This document shows positions 17,390-24,955 of a stretch of 56,250 nt of DNA, piece by piece. A program made the position numbers and the translations under genes. Below the pieces are notes generated by a model. That model was given only the letters and a program-made list of their open reading frames with translations. It was not told the DNA's origin and ran no database searches. The DNA lies in contig WQSN01000013.1 of the NCBI GenBank assembly GCA_009787835.1, forward strand, positions 1 to 56,250, read 5' to 3'. This DNA is from Treponema sp. (lineage in GTDB: Bacteria; Spirochaetota; Spirochaetia; Treponematales; Breznakiellaceae). Position 1 is the stretch's first letter, and each line of letters begins with the position of its first letter.

Positions 17390-17519
17390 CTTGGGGATTA
17401 CTGTACAGGTCTTGGGTGGGGGCCCTTTTAGGTGAGACCTGGCGCTTTCCTTTCAACAAATGAAAGGAAGACAACTTGGGCTGCGTGGGAGCCAATAAAT
17501 CTTCCACGTAGCTTTTTTT
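17390..17519 (+). ncRNA. Candidate structured non-coding RNA with Rho-independent terminator
   Basis: No open frame of interest lies here. Three stems follow one another. CAGGTCT (17406-17412) pairs with AGACCTG (17435-17441). A 9-bp stem follows (17446-17454 with 17462-17470). Last comes an 11-bp terminator stem (17480-17490 with 17502-17512) followed by seven T. A weak promoter (TTGGAC near 17357 and TATATA near 17383) would place its 5' end near 17390. I saw no hallmark of SRP RNA, tmRNA, 6S or a known riboswitch. It could be an independent small RNA or a leader/attenuator of the udg-priA operon. Confidence 0.5.
17480..17519 (+). terminator. Rho-independent terminator after the candidate RNA
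   Basis: An 11-bp hairpin (left arm 17480-17490, right arm 17502-17512, two G-U pairs, 11-base loop) is followed at once by a run of seven T. It closes the structured RNA region and lies about 70 bases before the udg start. Confidence 0.8.
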
Positions 17520-17587
17520 ATCTGAAAATCATTCCAAATCATTGTCAGGTATTGCCTTATTACCCTACATGCTGTTCAATAATATGC

Positions 17588-18412
17588 ATGACCGCATCTG
17601 AAAAACAAAAAATAGCAGTTTTTATGGATACCGCACAGGATTTTTTTACATCCGGATACCGTACTTACAGCGAAGCTTCCGCTACCATGCAAAAGAAATA
17701 TTATTTTATGGATGATGACGCTCCCGCCGTAAAGCCGGATCAGTCAGATGGTTTTCCTGTGAATGTTAATGACTCCGCAAAAAGCGCATATACGGGCGGC
17801 AGACCCGTTGAGCAAAGGCGCAGTAATGGATCTGATGACAGCCTGGAAAAAATAGCGGCAGAAGTAAAGGCATGCAATAATTGCTCTCTTGGCGGACTAA
17901 GAACCAACGCCGCGCCGGGTGAGGGAGTAACACAGCCATTAGTACTGGTCATTGGCGAAGGTCCTGGCGCAGAAGAAGACGCTCAGGGACGCCCCTTTGC
18001 AGGCAAAGCCGGCCAGCTTTTGGATAAAATGCTCAGTTCTATCGAACTTTCACGTAACACCAATTGTTTTATCGCCAATGTAATAAAGTGCAGGCCGCCC
18101 GGCAACCGCGACCCATATCCGGAAGAAACATCGGCATGCGCGCATTTTCTTGAACGGCAGATCATTCAGTTAAAGCCGAAATTCATTTTAATAGCCGGAA
18201 GAATCGCCGCGCAGACCCTGTTGAAAACAACAGAACCGATTGGCAGACTGCGCGGCAGGTTTAAGGAACTTACAATCGCAGACATGACCATTCCGCTCAT
18301 TATCACATATCATCCTGCCGCGCTTTTGCGTAATGAAGATTTAAAACGCCCCGCATGGGAAGATTTAAAACTTTTACGCATAAAAATAGAAGAGATAAGC
18401 GGGGGAAACTGA
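17588..18412 (+). CDS. Family 4 uracil-DNA glycosylase
   Basis: The enzyme removes uracil from DNA to start base excision repair. The catalytic domain spans about residues 90-270, with motif 1 GEGPGAEEDAQGRPFAGKAG and motif 2 HPAALLR. Cysteines C-x2-C (CNNCSLGG) and a later pair (NVIKCRPP and SACAHFL) fit the [4Fe-4S] cluster of family 4. The N-terminal 85 residues form a poorly conserved acidic leader. ATG 17588 is the first start after the terminator; ATG 17624 is also possible, and neither has a clear ribosome site. The stop directly abuts the TTG start of priA. Confidence 0.87.
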   Translation: MTASEKQKIAVFMDTAQDFFTSGYRTYSEASATMQKKYYFMDDDAPAVKPDQSDGFPVNVNDSAKSAYTGGRPVEQRRSNGSDDSLEKIAAEVKACNNCSLGGLRTNAAPGEGVTQPLVLVIGEGPGAEEDAQGRPFAGKAGQLLDKMLSSIELSRNTNCFIANVIKCRPPGNRDPYPEETSACAHFLERQIIQLKPKFILIAGRIAAQTLLKTTEPIGRLRGRFKELTIADMTIPLIITYHPAALLRNEDLKRPAWEDLKLLRIKIEEISGGN

Positions 18413-20470
18413 TTGGCTTTCTTCGACATAGTTTTTGATATTCCTTCAGATCAAAGTTTCACTTACAAAATTGATGAAAAAGGCGAAGCCGCGTCAGGAA
18501 AGCGCGCCATGGTTCCCTTCGGCAGAAGGGAATGCCTTGGATACATAATCGCGGAGAGGGAAACCGCGCCTGATGGCGTAAAAGAGGAATCTGTAAAAAA
18601 AATCCGCCGCGTAGTGGACAGTGAGCGTATTTTTGATAAAAACGATATTGAAATCGCCCGCTGGATGGCAGGATTCTACCTGTGCGGCACAGGGCAGGCG
18701 CTTGCCGCAATGATTCCTTCAGGCAGAAGAATGACTGTCCCCTCCCTGCCCGGCAGCGATGAAGATGACGAACCGTCCCTAAAAATATCCGAAGAACAGG
18801 AGGCGGCGTTAAACGCAATCACATCACCGCTCCCAGCTCCCTGCTCCCTGCTCCCTGCCAATAAACTTCCTCCCATGTTCTATCTGTACGGCATTACAGG
18901 CTCCGGTAAAACAGAAGTATTCCTGCGTGCGGCGCAGCATATAATGAACGCCGGTAAATCTGTAATATATCTTGTTCCGGAAATCTCGCTTACTCACCAG
19001 ACAGCGGAAGTTATCGGAAAACGTTTCGGCTCGCAGGCTGCGACTTTACATTCAGGGATGAGTCCGTCCAAACGTTTCGCCGAATGGATGAGAATCCGAA
19101 AAGGAGATGCGCCTATTGTTGTCGGTCCGCGCAGCGCAGTATTCGCGCCTGTTCCGAATCTTGGGCTTATTATTATTGATGAAGAACATGACAGCTCTTA
19201 TAAATCAGGCAACACGCCGCGCTACCATGCGCGCCAGATCGCTATCCGCCGCTGTTCACAGGAAGGTGCGCGTCTTGTAATGGGCTCGGCTACTCCTTCT
19301 GCGGAAGCATGGAAATTAATGACCGATGGAAATATAAAAAGGCTCGATCTGTCCCGGCGGCTTTCAGGTGGTAAAATACCGGAAATAAAACCTGTAAGTT
19401 TAACCAAAACAGAAGGCTGCCTTACAAAGGAACTGAAAGATGAAATTCGCCTGACAGCGCAAATGGGAAGGCAGACCATTCTGTTTATGAACCGCCGCGG
19501 ATTCGCTCATTTTTACCAATGCCCTTCCTGCGGCTGGGAACAGACCTGCCGCAGATGCTCTGTATCACTGACATGGCATAAAAGCCGTGGGCGTTGTATC
19601 TGCCACTACTGCGGTTACACTGAAGCGCCGCCAAAATCCTGCCCGAATTGCGGTTCTGTTGAAGCAGGCTACCGCGGCTTTGGCATTGAAATGATCGAAG
19701 AAGAGGTTCGGCGCACATTTCCGGATTTACGCCTTCGCCGCGCGGACGCCGATACTGCCGGGAAAAAGAGCGCATCTGCGACTGGCGGTATGTCACCTGA
19801 CGGAAACCCCGCATCCACAGGGAATCACGCTTCCAATCTTGAAGAAACACTAGCGCTTTTTAAAGCGGGGCTAATAGACATACTGATAGGTACCCAGATG
19901 GTGGCAAAAGGGTTAAATTTCCAGGGGGTACGGCTTGTTGGCGTTGTGTTTGCGGATACCGGCCTTCACCTGCCTGATTTTCGCGCGGCGGAGCGGACTT
20001 TTTCCCTGATAGTTCAGGTTGCAGGCCGCGCTGGACGTTACTTCCCCGATGGTAAAGTTATCGTTCAAACGCTGCGAATGGAAGACCCGGCAATCACCCG
20101 TTCCTGCGCTCTTGATGTAACAGGTTTTTTCAATGCGGAATTAAACCAGCGCAGAGCGCTTAATTTCCCTCCTTATTCAAGACTTATCCGTTTCACAATA
20201 CGTTCCAAAGATGAAAAACGCGCCGACACTGCGATAAAACGTCTTGCATCCCTCGCGAAACCGCTCCTTCCGGGCGGCGCGGATACGCTCGGACCCGCCG
20301 AATGTCCCATCGGGATTATTAACAACAATTTCAGGCGTCAGTTTATTCTGCGCAGCGCTTCGATGGGCGCAATTCACGCCGCAGCGAGGGAGCTTCTTGC
20401 CCGTTATGAAAAAGGAAAAGATTCAAAAACATACCTGGAAGTGGATGTTGATCCTGTCAGTATGCTGTAA
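18413..20470 (+). CDS. priA: Primosomal protein N' (PriA helicase)
   Basis: PriA restarts stalled replication forks by loading DnaB via a 3'-to-5' helicase. The 685-residue protein has an N-terminal 3'BD domain, Walker A GITGSGKTE (160-168), DEEH (256-259), and helicase motifs V/VI at about 500-545. A zinc region (CPSCGWEQTCRRC ... CPNCG) lies at about 365-415. The start is TTG, adjacent to the udg stop, with a GGGGGA site. Four heptamer repeats (GCTCCC[A/T]) at 18829-18856 encode an extra Pro/Leu-rich loop before Walker A. A Gly/Ala/Ser-rich insertion near 450 is also atypical. Confidence 0.95.
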   Translation: MAFFDIVFDIPSDQSFTYKIDEKGEAASGKRAMVPFGRRECLGYIIAERETAPDGVKEESVKKIRRVVDSERIFDKNDIEIARWMAGFYLCGTGQALAAMIPSGRRMTVPSLPGSDEDDEPSLKISEEQEAALNAITSPLPAPCSLLPANKLPPMFYLYGITGSGKTEVFLRAAQHIMNAGKSVIYLVPEISLTHQTAEVIGKRFGSQAATLHSGMSPSKRFAEWMRIRKGDAPIVVGPRSAVFAPVPNLGLIIIDEEHDSSYKSGNTPRYHARQIAIRRCSQEGARLVMGSATPSAEAWKLMTDGNIKRLDLSRRLSGGKIPEIKPVSLTKTEGCLTKELKDEIRLTAQMGRQTILFMNRRGFAHFYQCPSCGWEQTCRRCSVSLTWHKSRGRCICHYCGYTEAPPKSCPNCGSVEAGYRGFGIEMIEEEVRRTFPDLRLRRADADTAGKKSASATGGMSPDGNPASTGNHASNLEETLALFKAGLIDILIGTQMVAKGLNFQGVRLVGVVFADTGLHLPDFRAAERTFSLIVQVAGRAGRYFPDGKVIVQTLRMEDPAITRSCALDVTGFFNAELNQRRALNFPPYSRLIRFTIRSKDEKRADTAIKRLASLAKPLLPGGADTLGPAECPIGIINNNFRRQFILRSASMGAIHAAARELLARYEKGKDSKTYLEVDVDPVSML
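18829..18856. repeat. Heptanucleotide tandem repeat inside priA
   Basis: Four copies of GCTCCC[A/T] lie in frame within priA. The encoded Pro/Ala/Cys/Leu-rich stretch is not conserved in PriA. A related but different heptamer array sits in valS. Confidence 0.8.
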
Positions 20471-20842
20471 AATTAATAAGTCCTTTCTTGAAGATAACAG
20501 TACTGCTGAACAAAATTAACAGGAATACAGGATATTGATGGTATAGACAATTACAAGCATTTGTAAACAAGAAGAGAAAACTTCATAGTGGTATATACTG
20601 TAAAACTACGCTATATATGGTGTACTTATTGAAACAATGTATATAGTTGAGGCTGTTCCAAAACTTTCGAACCGCAGGTTCGCGTTTTTGGAACAACCTC
20701 AGTTATAAAAATTAAATCCGTTTTATATTCAAAATTAAAAAATATCATTTGTTAATAATTTATTTCAATATGTAATTAATTATTGTGGAATTTATAATCA
20801 CACCCCTAGCAATATAAACTATTCTACGTTAAAATTCACAAT
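20471..20842. other. priA-maf intergenic region: NrdR-box-like sites and a hairpin
   Basis: This gene-free stretch of 372 bases holds a box-like site at 20608-20623 (ACGCTATATATGGTGT, 14 of 16 positions of the NrdR box), and weaker partners near 20587-20602 and 20634-20649. The hairpin repeat at 20648-20701 follows. Downstream the sequence is AT-rich and includes a TATAAT at 20793. I see no coding capacity or tRNA. Confidence 0.5.
20648..20701. repeat. Inverted repeat of GAGG-TGTTCCAAAA type
   Basis: The outer arms are TGAGGCTGTTCCAAAA (from 20648) and TTTTGGAACAACCTCA (to 20701), with one mismatch. An inner stem CGAACC/GGTTCG (20668-20673, 20677-20682) has a 3-base loop. The TGTTCCAAAA core also occurs in the CNB-gene leader hairpin (3678-3709). 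It could act as a terminator after priA, although there is no T tail, or be a dispersed repeat. Confidence 0.6.
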
Positions 20843-21478
20843 ATGGAACCGATCATTTTGGCCTCCGGCTCGCTGCGGCGGCAGGAATTTTTTAAACTGC
20901 TTGGAATACCTTTCAGCATTATACCCGCCGGGATTGATGAAATATATCCTGGGCAAACCAACCCGTTGAAAATCACAGGGGAGTTAGCGAAGAGAAAAGT
21001 AGAAAAGGCGATACAGGTTATGAGCAAAAATCTGCCAAAGTGGATTTGCGGGGCGGATACAGTAATTGCCCTGGATGGAAAAATTTTCGGCAAAGCGGCA
21101 ACCAGAGAGGAAGCCGCCGTAATGCTGCACGAATTATCGGGAAAGCAGCATAAGGTAGTGACTTCAATCGCGCTCTTCAACGGGCGGGAAGGAAAAATAG
21201 ACTGTCGCGGAGCATCATGTACCGTAACTTTCGCAACGCTGACAGATGAAGAGATTGAATGGTACCTTGATACCAATGAATGGCAGGGAGTAGCGGGCGC
21301 TTACCGAATTCAGGAAAAGGCAGCCTGCTTTATCACAAAAATAACCGGCTCTCCGAGCAATGTGGCAGGCTTGCCAATACGCGAGTTCTATGCTATGTTA
21401 AGGGACAACGGCTATCCGTACGGAGCTAAAACAGTTAAGAAAGAACAATTAACTGAAAAAAAAAATCCGGTTGCTTAG
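20843..21478 (+). CDS. maf: Maf-like nucleoside triphosphate pyrophosphatase
   Basis: Maf/YhdE-type house-cleaning nucleotide pyrophosphatase (dTTP/UTP or related non-canonical nucleotides). The family motif ILASGSLRRQEFFKLLGI at residues 5-22 contains S-x-x-R. It is followed by ADTVIALDGKIFGKA and VTFATLTDEEIEWYL. The length is 211 residues, with a short basic tail. No ribosome site is seen; a TAAAAT hexamer ends 7 bases before the ATG. It stands alone between priA and the rpsB leader. Confidence 0.9.
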   Translation: MEPIILASGSLRRQEFFKLLGIPFSIIPAGIDEIYPGQTNPLKITGELAKRKVEKAIQVMSKNLPKWICGADTVIALDGKIFGKAATREEAAVMLHELSGKQHKVVTSIALFNGREGKIDCRGASCTVTFATLTDEEIEWYLDTNEWQGVAGAYRIQEKAACFITKITGSPSNVAGLPIREFYAMLRDNGYPYGAKTVKKEQLTEKKNPVA

Positions 21479-21497
21479 TTTAAGCGATTCTCAGGAT

Positions 21498-21620
21498 AGA
21501 CGAAATTTCCGTCTGACCGCTAAAATTAATTAATATGTCAGACTCAATGCGGCGGTAATCCTTTTTTTAATATATGGTAAATATATTTAATGTCCGCATA
21601 TAATAAATTTTAGTGGTCAG
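21498..21620 (+). promoter_or_regulatory. Structured leader upstream of rpsB with mutually exclusive stems
   Basis: Three stems compete for the same bases: AGACG/CGTCT (21498-21514); GTCTGAC (21511-21517) with GTCAGAC (21537-21543); and a long-range 15-bp stem, CTGACCGCTAAAATT (from 21513) with its partner ending at 21620 (one G-U pair). An inner ATGCGG/CCGCAT stem (21547-21552, 21594-21599) fits only inside the long-range form. A TATAAT at 21599-21604 could instead be the -10 of the rpsB promoter, in which case the stems act in DNA or in a longer transcript. No known S2 leader family recognised. Confidence 0.5.
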
Positions 21621-21678
21621 ATGAGATATAACGATGGAAGAGTTTATCACGTTAAACTCTAAACATTAGGAGGATACT

Positions 21679-22581
21679 TTGGCAGTAGTTACCATGAAGA
21701 ATCTCCTGGAATCAGGAGTACATTTTGGTCATCAGGTGAAACGCTGGGACCCGAGGATGAAGAAGTACATCTTCGCGGAAAGAAACGGCATTCATATCAT
21801 CGACCTGCAAAAAACAATTCAGGCAATCAAAGACGCTTACGACGCTGTACGCAAAACTGTAGCGGCCGGAAAAACTGTTCTTTTTGTAGGCACAAAGAAA
21901 CAGGCGCAGCAGGCTGTACAAAAAGAAGCCGAACGCTGCGGAATGTACTTTATAAATAACCGCTGGCTCGGTGGAATGCTGACTAATTTTGTTACAATAA
22001 AAAAATCATTGCTGCGCTTAAAAAAACTTGAAAAGATGGAAGTTGACGGCACTTTCGAAAATCTCACGAAGAAAGAAATCGCAGGTCTTGCCAAGGAACG
22101 CGTAAAACTTCAAAAGAACCTGGGCGGTATCAAAGAAATGAAAGAACTGCCCGGCATTCTGTTTATCATTGACACTCGTAAGGAAGCGATTGCTGTCGCC
22201 GAAGCGCAGCGGCAGGGCATACCCATTGTGGCGGTCGTAGACACAAACTGTAACCCTGACGGCATCAATTATCCAATTCCAGGCAATGATGACGCAATCA
22301 GGGCGATTACCCTCTTTACCCAGATCATCGCAAACGCAGTGGTAGAAGCGGATAATGAAGTGGGACTAAAAATAATCGAAACTTTGGGCGATGAAGATGA
22401 AGATATGGAAGGCATCCTGACAGACGCTTCTATAAAGGAAGAAGACAGGGAAATTGATATCGAAAAATACACAACCGAGGAGGCTTACAGAGCCGCAAAA
22501 GCGGATGAAGAAGTCAGTGAAGAGGAAGGTGAAGAAGATCAGATTCAGGTTGATGTCGATAAAGTCTATAATGACGAATAG
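21679..22581 (+). CDS. rpsB: 30S ribosomal protein S2
   Basis: RpsB is a small-subunit protein of the body/head junction. The core (residues 5-225) has [34 protein letters not shown] and [18 protein letters not shown]. The protein is 300 residues; about 60 extra residues at the C-terminus are very acidic (Glu/Asp-rich) and beyond the usual length. The start is TTG at 21679 behind AGGAGG. It opens the translation-envelope operon with tsf and frr, but three hairpins separate it from tsf. Confidence 0.97.
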   Translation: MAVVTMKNLLESGVHFGHQVKRWDPRMKKYIFAERNGIHIIDLQKTIQAIKDAYDAVRKTVAAGKTVLFVGTKKQAQQAVQKEAERCGMYFINNRWLGGMLTNFVTIKKSLLRLKKLEKMEVDGTFENLTKKEIAGLAKERVKLQKNLGGIKEMKELPGILFIIDTRKEAIAVAEAQRQGIPIVAVVDTNCNPDGINYPIPGNDDAIRAITLFTQIIANAVVEADNEVGLKIIETLGDEDEDMEGILTDASIKEEDREIDIEKYTTEEAYRAAKADEEVSEEEGEEDQIQVDVDKVYNDE

Positions 22582-22688
22582 CCATTTTCTTAACCCGGCT
22601 AGTTAAGAAAATAGCTTTGAAAAAACCAGTAAACTGGTTTTTTCCTAAAATTTAAGGTAACTTTTTCAAAACTGAAGTTTTGAAAAAG
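22580..22688 (+). terminator. Three consecutive hairpins between rpsB and tsf (attenuator region)
   Basis: Hairpin 1 has arms 22580-22594 and 22602-22616 (15 bp, one mismatch) and overlaps the rpsB stop. Hairpin 2, arms AAAAAACCAG (22620-22629) and CTGGTTTTTT (22634-22643), has a 4-base loop and ends in six T, a terminator shape. Hairpin 3 is a 13-bp perfect repeat CTTTTTCAAAACT (22661-22673) with 22676-22688. They fill the gap and may set the S2 to EF-Ts ratio by partial termination or RNA processing. Confidence 0.75.
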
Positions 22689-22709
22689 CAAAACGAAAGG
22701 GAGACAATA

Positions 22710-23576
22710 ATGGCGGAAATTAGCGCTGCAGATGTTAAAAGGCTTCGTGAAAAAACCGGAGCGGGAATGATGGAATGTAAAAACACTCTTGTATCCACAG
22801 AAGGTGATTTTGACAAGGCGGAAAAATTACTCAAGGAAAAAGGTCTTGCCGCTCTGGAAAAAAGGGCGGATCGCGTAACAAATCAGGGAAAGGTTTTTAT
22901 AAAAATCAATAACGACAGATCGGCGGCAATGCTTGTTGAGCTTAACGCTGAAACCGACTTTGTGGCAAAGAACCCGGAATTCATAGCGTTAGGTGAAAAG
23001 ATAACGGAGAAGGCTCTCGAAAAAGGCATTAACTCGGTCACTGATGAGCTTGCCGGCATGGTAACGGATCTCGCAACCAGGATCAGGGAAAACATGGGTT
23101 TAAAGAGGCTATGCCTTGTAAAAGCGTCGCCATGTGAATACATCACAGATTACATACACGGGGACGGCAATATCGGCGTAGTTGTTAAATGCGAATCTGA
23201 CAAACCAGAAATTTTTAAGAATGAAGAAGTAAAATCATTTGTTCATTCACTTGCACTGCATATAGCGGCATTCAACCCTTACGCGATTGACCGCGATAAA
23301 ATCGATCAAAACTGGCTGAAGGAACAGGAAGAGATTCTGCGCGTACAAACAGCAAATGATGAAAAACTGAAAGATAAACCTGAAAATGTTCTGGCAGGAA
23401 TCCTGAAGGGCAAGGTGAATAAATTCTTGAGTGAAATATGCTTCCTGGAGCAAGGTTATGTGAAAGATGAAAAAATTACTGTAGCCAAAGCAATTGAAGA
23501 TTGCGCAAAAAGCGCGGGTGCCAAACTTGCGGTAAGCGATTATGTTTATTTCAAGGTCGGAGGCGCTGAAAGTTGA
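22710..23576 (+). CDS. tsf: Elongation factor Ts
   Basis: EF-Ts recharges EF-Tu with GTP. The UBA-like N-domain opens MAEISAADVKRLREKTGAGM with the MMECKNTL motif; the TDFVAKN segment (residues about 79-85) and core domains follow. It is 288 residues, as usual. The ATG at 22710 has AAGGGAG 7 bases upstream; a longer frame from 22680 starts inside the third hairpin and is not used. Confidence 0.97.
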   Translation: MAEISAADVKRLREKTGAGMMECKNTLVSTEGDFDKAEKLLKEKGLAALEKRADRVTNQGKVFIKINNDRSAAMLVELNAETDFVAKNPEFIALGEKITEKALEKGINSVTDELAGMVTDLATRIRENMGLKRLCLVKASPCEYITDYIHGDGNIGVVVKCESDKPEIFKNEEVKSFVHSLALHIAAFNPYAIDRDKIDQNWLKEQEEILRVQTANDEKLKDKPENVLAGILKGKVNKFLSEICFLEQGYVKDEKITVAKAIEDCAKSAGAKLAVSDYVYFKVGGAES

Positions 23577-23627
23577 TTGGCTTGTCCGGGAAATTCCAGG
23601 GCAAATCACGATAATACGGGGATAAAA

Positions 23628-24182
23628 ATGCAAGATGTCATTTCCTTAAATGAGGAACGGATGAAAAAAACTGTGGCAAACCTGAAAGAGGGGTTTGCCA
23701 CCCTGAGGACCGGGCGGGCTTCCGCTTCGCTTTTCGATAAAATACGCGTAGATTATTACGGTGAAAAATCACCCATAAATCAGGTAGCGAATATTTCTGT
23801 GCCGGAAGCGCGTTTAATTGTAATTCAGCCATGGGATAAAAATCTAATCGGAGAAATTGAAAAAGCGATACGCTCTTCGGAACTGTCGCTGAACCCGTCA
23901 AACGACGGCAAGGTCATCAGAATTTCAATTCCGCCGCTCACTGAAGAAAGGCGCAAGGAACTTGTAAAACAGGCAAAAAATCATGCGGAACAGTCAAGGG
24001 TGGCGATTCGCAATATACGCCGCGACGGCAACGATGAATTAAAAAAACTTTTAAAAGATTCTAAACTGACAGAAGATGATGAAAGTAAGGGTGTGGCGGA
24101 ACTGCAGAAACTTACGGACAGTTATGTCGACCAGGTGAATAAAGTATTGGAAGAAAAAGAAAAAGAAATAATGGAAGTATAA
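23628..24182 (+). CDS. frr: Ribosome recycling factor
   Basis: RRF, with EF-G, splits post-termination ribosomes. The 184-residue length is standard. It has the two-domain pattern, with ATLRTGRASASLFDKIRVDYYG (about 23-45) and a long three-helix bundle including RRDGNDELKK. The start at 23628 is chosen over an upstream TTG at 23577, since the protein then begins like other RRFs. The pyrH gene usually found between tsf and frr is absent. The stop TAA overlaps uppS ATG by one base. Confidence 0.96.
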   Translation: MQDVISLNEERMKKTVANLKEGFATLRTGRASASLFDKIRVDYYGEKSPINQVANISVPEARLIVIQPWDKNLIGEIEKAIRSSELSLNPSNDGKVIRISIPPLTEERRKELVKQAKNHAEQSRVAIRNIRRDGNDELKKLLKDSKLTEDDESKGVAELQKLTDSYVDQVNKVLEEKEKEIMEV

Positions 24183-24949
24183 TGGAGAATATCCCTGTTC
24201 ATGTTGGCATAATAATGGACGGTAACGGCCGCTGGGCGCAGCAGCGCGGGCTTGTCCGTACTCAGGGGCATCTTGAAGGGTTAAAAACCGCAAAGAAAAT
24301 TGTTAAGGCGGCCAGTGACATCGGGATAAAATATTTAACACTTTACGCTTTTTCAACAGAGAACTGGAAACGCGCTGCCGAAGAAGTCGGTTTTATCATG
24401 GGTCTTGTTAAACAGTACCTGAGAGCTGAACTTGACTTTAGCCGGAAAAACCAAATCCGCACCCGGTATACGGGAGATATAGCGGGATTGCCTGCCGACA
24501 TTCAAAAAGAAATTAAAGACTCAATGGAAGCCACTTCTCATTTTGAAGGAATGCAGGTTGTGCTTGCCATTAATTACGGCGGCAGGGATGAAATCGTGAG
24601 GGCGTTTAACAGATTTATTAGCGATATCAACAATGCGGTAAACAGCGCGCAGCCTAATGCGTCCGCCATTGGTTTTATGTCACCTAACGAAAAGGATATA
24701 AGCGCGCATCTGGATAATCCCGATATACCGGATCCCGATTTAATTATCCGCAGCGCAGGCGAATACAGAACCAGTAATTTTTTACTTTGGGAAGGAGCCT
24801 ATTCGGAACTGTACATATCAGATAAACTCTGGCCGGACTGGGAAAAAGAAGATTTGCAGGTGGCGATTGACGATTACTCAGGGCGTGAACGCCGGTATGG
24901 CGGCGTCAGAATTATCGCAGGCGCCGCATCTGTTTCCGGCAACGGGTAA
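24182..24949 (+). CDS. uppS: Undecaprenyl diphosphate synthase
   Basis: This cis-prenyltransferase condenses isopentenyl diphosphate onto farnesyl diphosphate to make the C55 lipid carrier for peptidoglycan and polysaccharides. MDGNGRWAQQRGL contains the catalytic Asp (D13). YLTLYAFSTENWKR and RTGGEYR-equivalent IRSAGEYRTSNFLLW are present, with S in place of the usual T-G. It is 255 residues and has a small insertion near 145-165. It is coupled to frr and lies 6 bases before cdsA. Confidence 0.95.
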   Translation: MENIPVHVGIIMDGNGRWAQQRGLVRTQGHLEGLKTAKKIVKAASDIGIKYLTLYAFSTENWKRAAEEVGFIMGLVKQYLRAELDFSRKNQIRTRYTGDIAGLPADIQKEIKDSMEATSHFEGMQVVLAINYGGRDEIVRAFNRFISDINNAVNSAQPNASAIGFMSPNEKDISAHLDNPDIPDPDLIIRSAGEYRTSNFLLWEGAYSELYISDKLWPDWEKEDLQVAIDDYSGRERRYGGVRIIAGAASVSGNG

Positions 24950-24955
24950 AAAATA

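Noticed and set aside
17390-17519. SRP RNA, tmRNA or 6S RNA
   Set aside because: None of the hallmark sequences (for example the GGAAGG SRP tetraloop region or tmRNA tag frame) is present; left as unassigned.
17432-17587. Upstream extension of the uracil-DNA glycosylase frame from a GTG at 17432
   Set aside because: It runs through the structured RNA and terminator, and the extra residues do not resemble the family.
18829-18856. Frameshift or assembly error in priA
   Set aside because: The reading frame is kept on both sides of the repeats and the helicase motifs are all intact.
20471-20842. tRNA or small protein in the priA-maf gap
   Set aside because: No cloverleaf with T-loop GTTCGA and CCA end and no ORF with ribosome site was seen; the GGTTCG stem belongs to the hairpin repeat.
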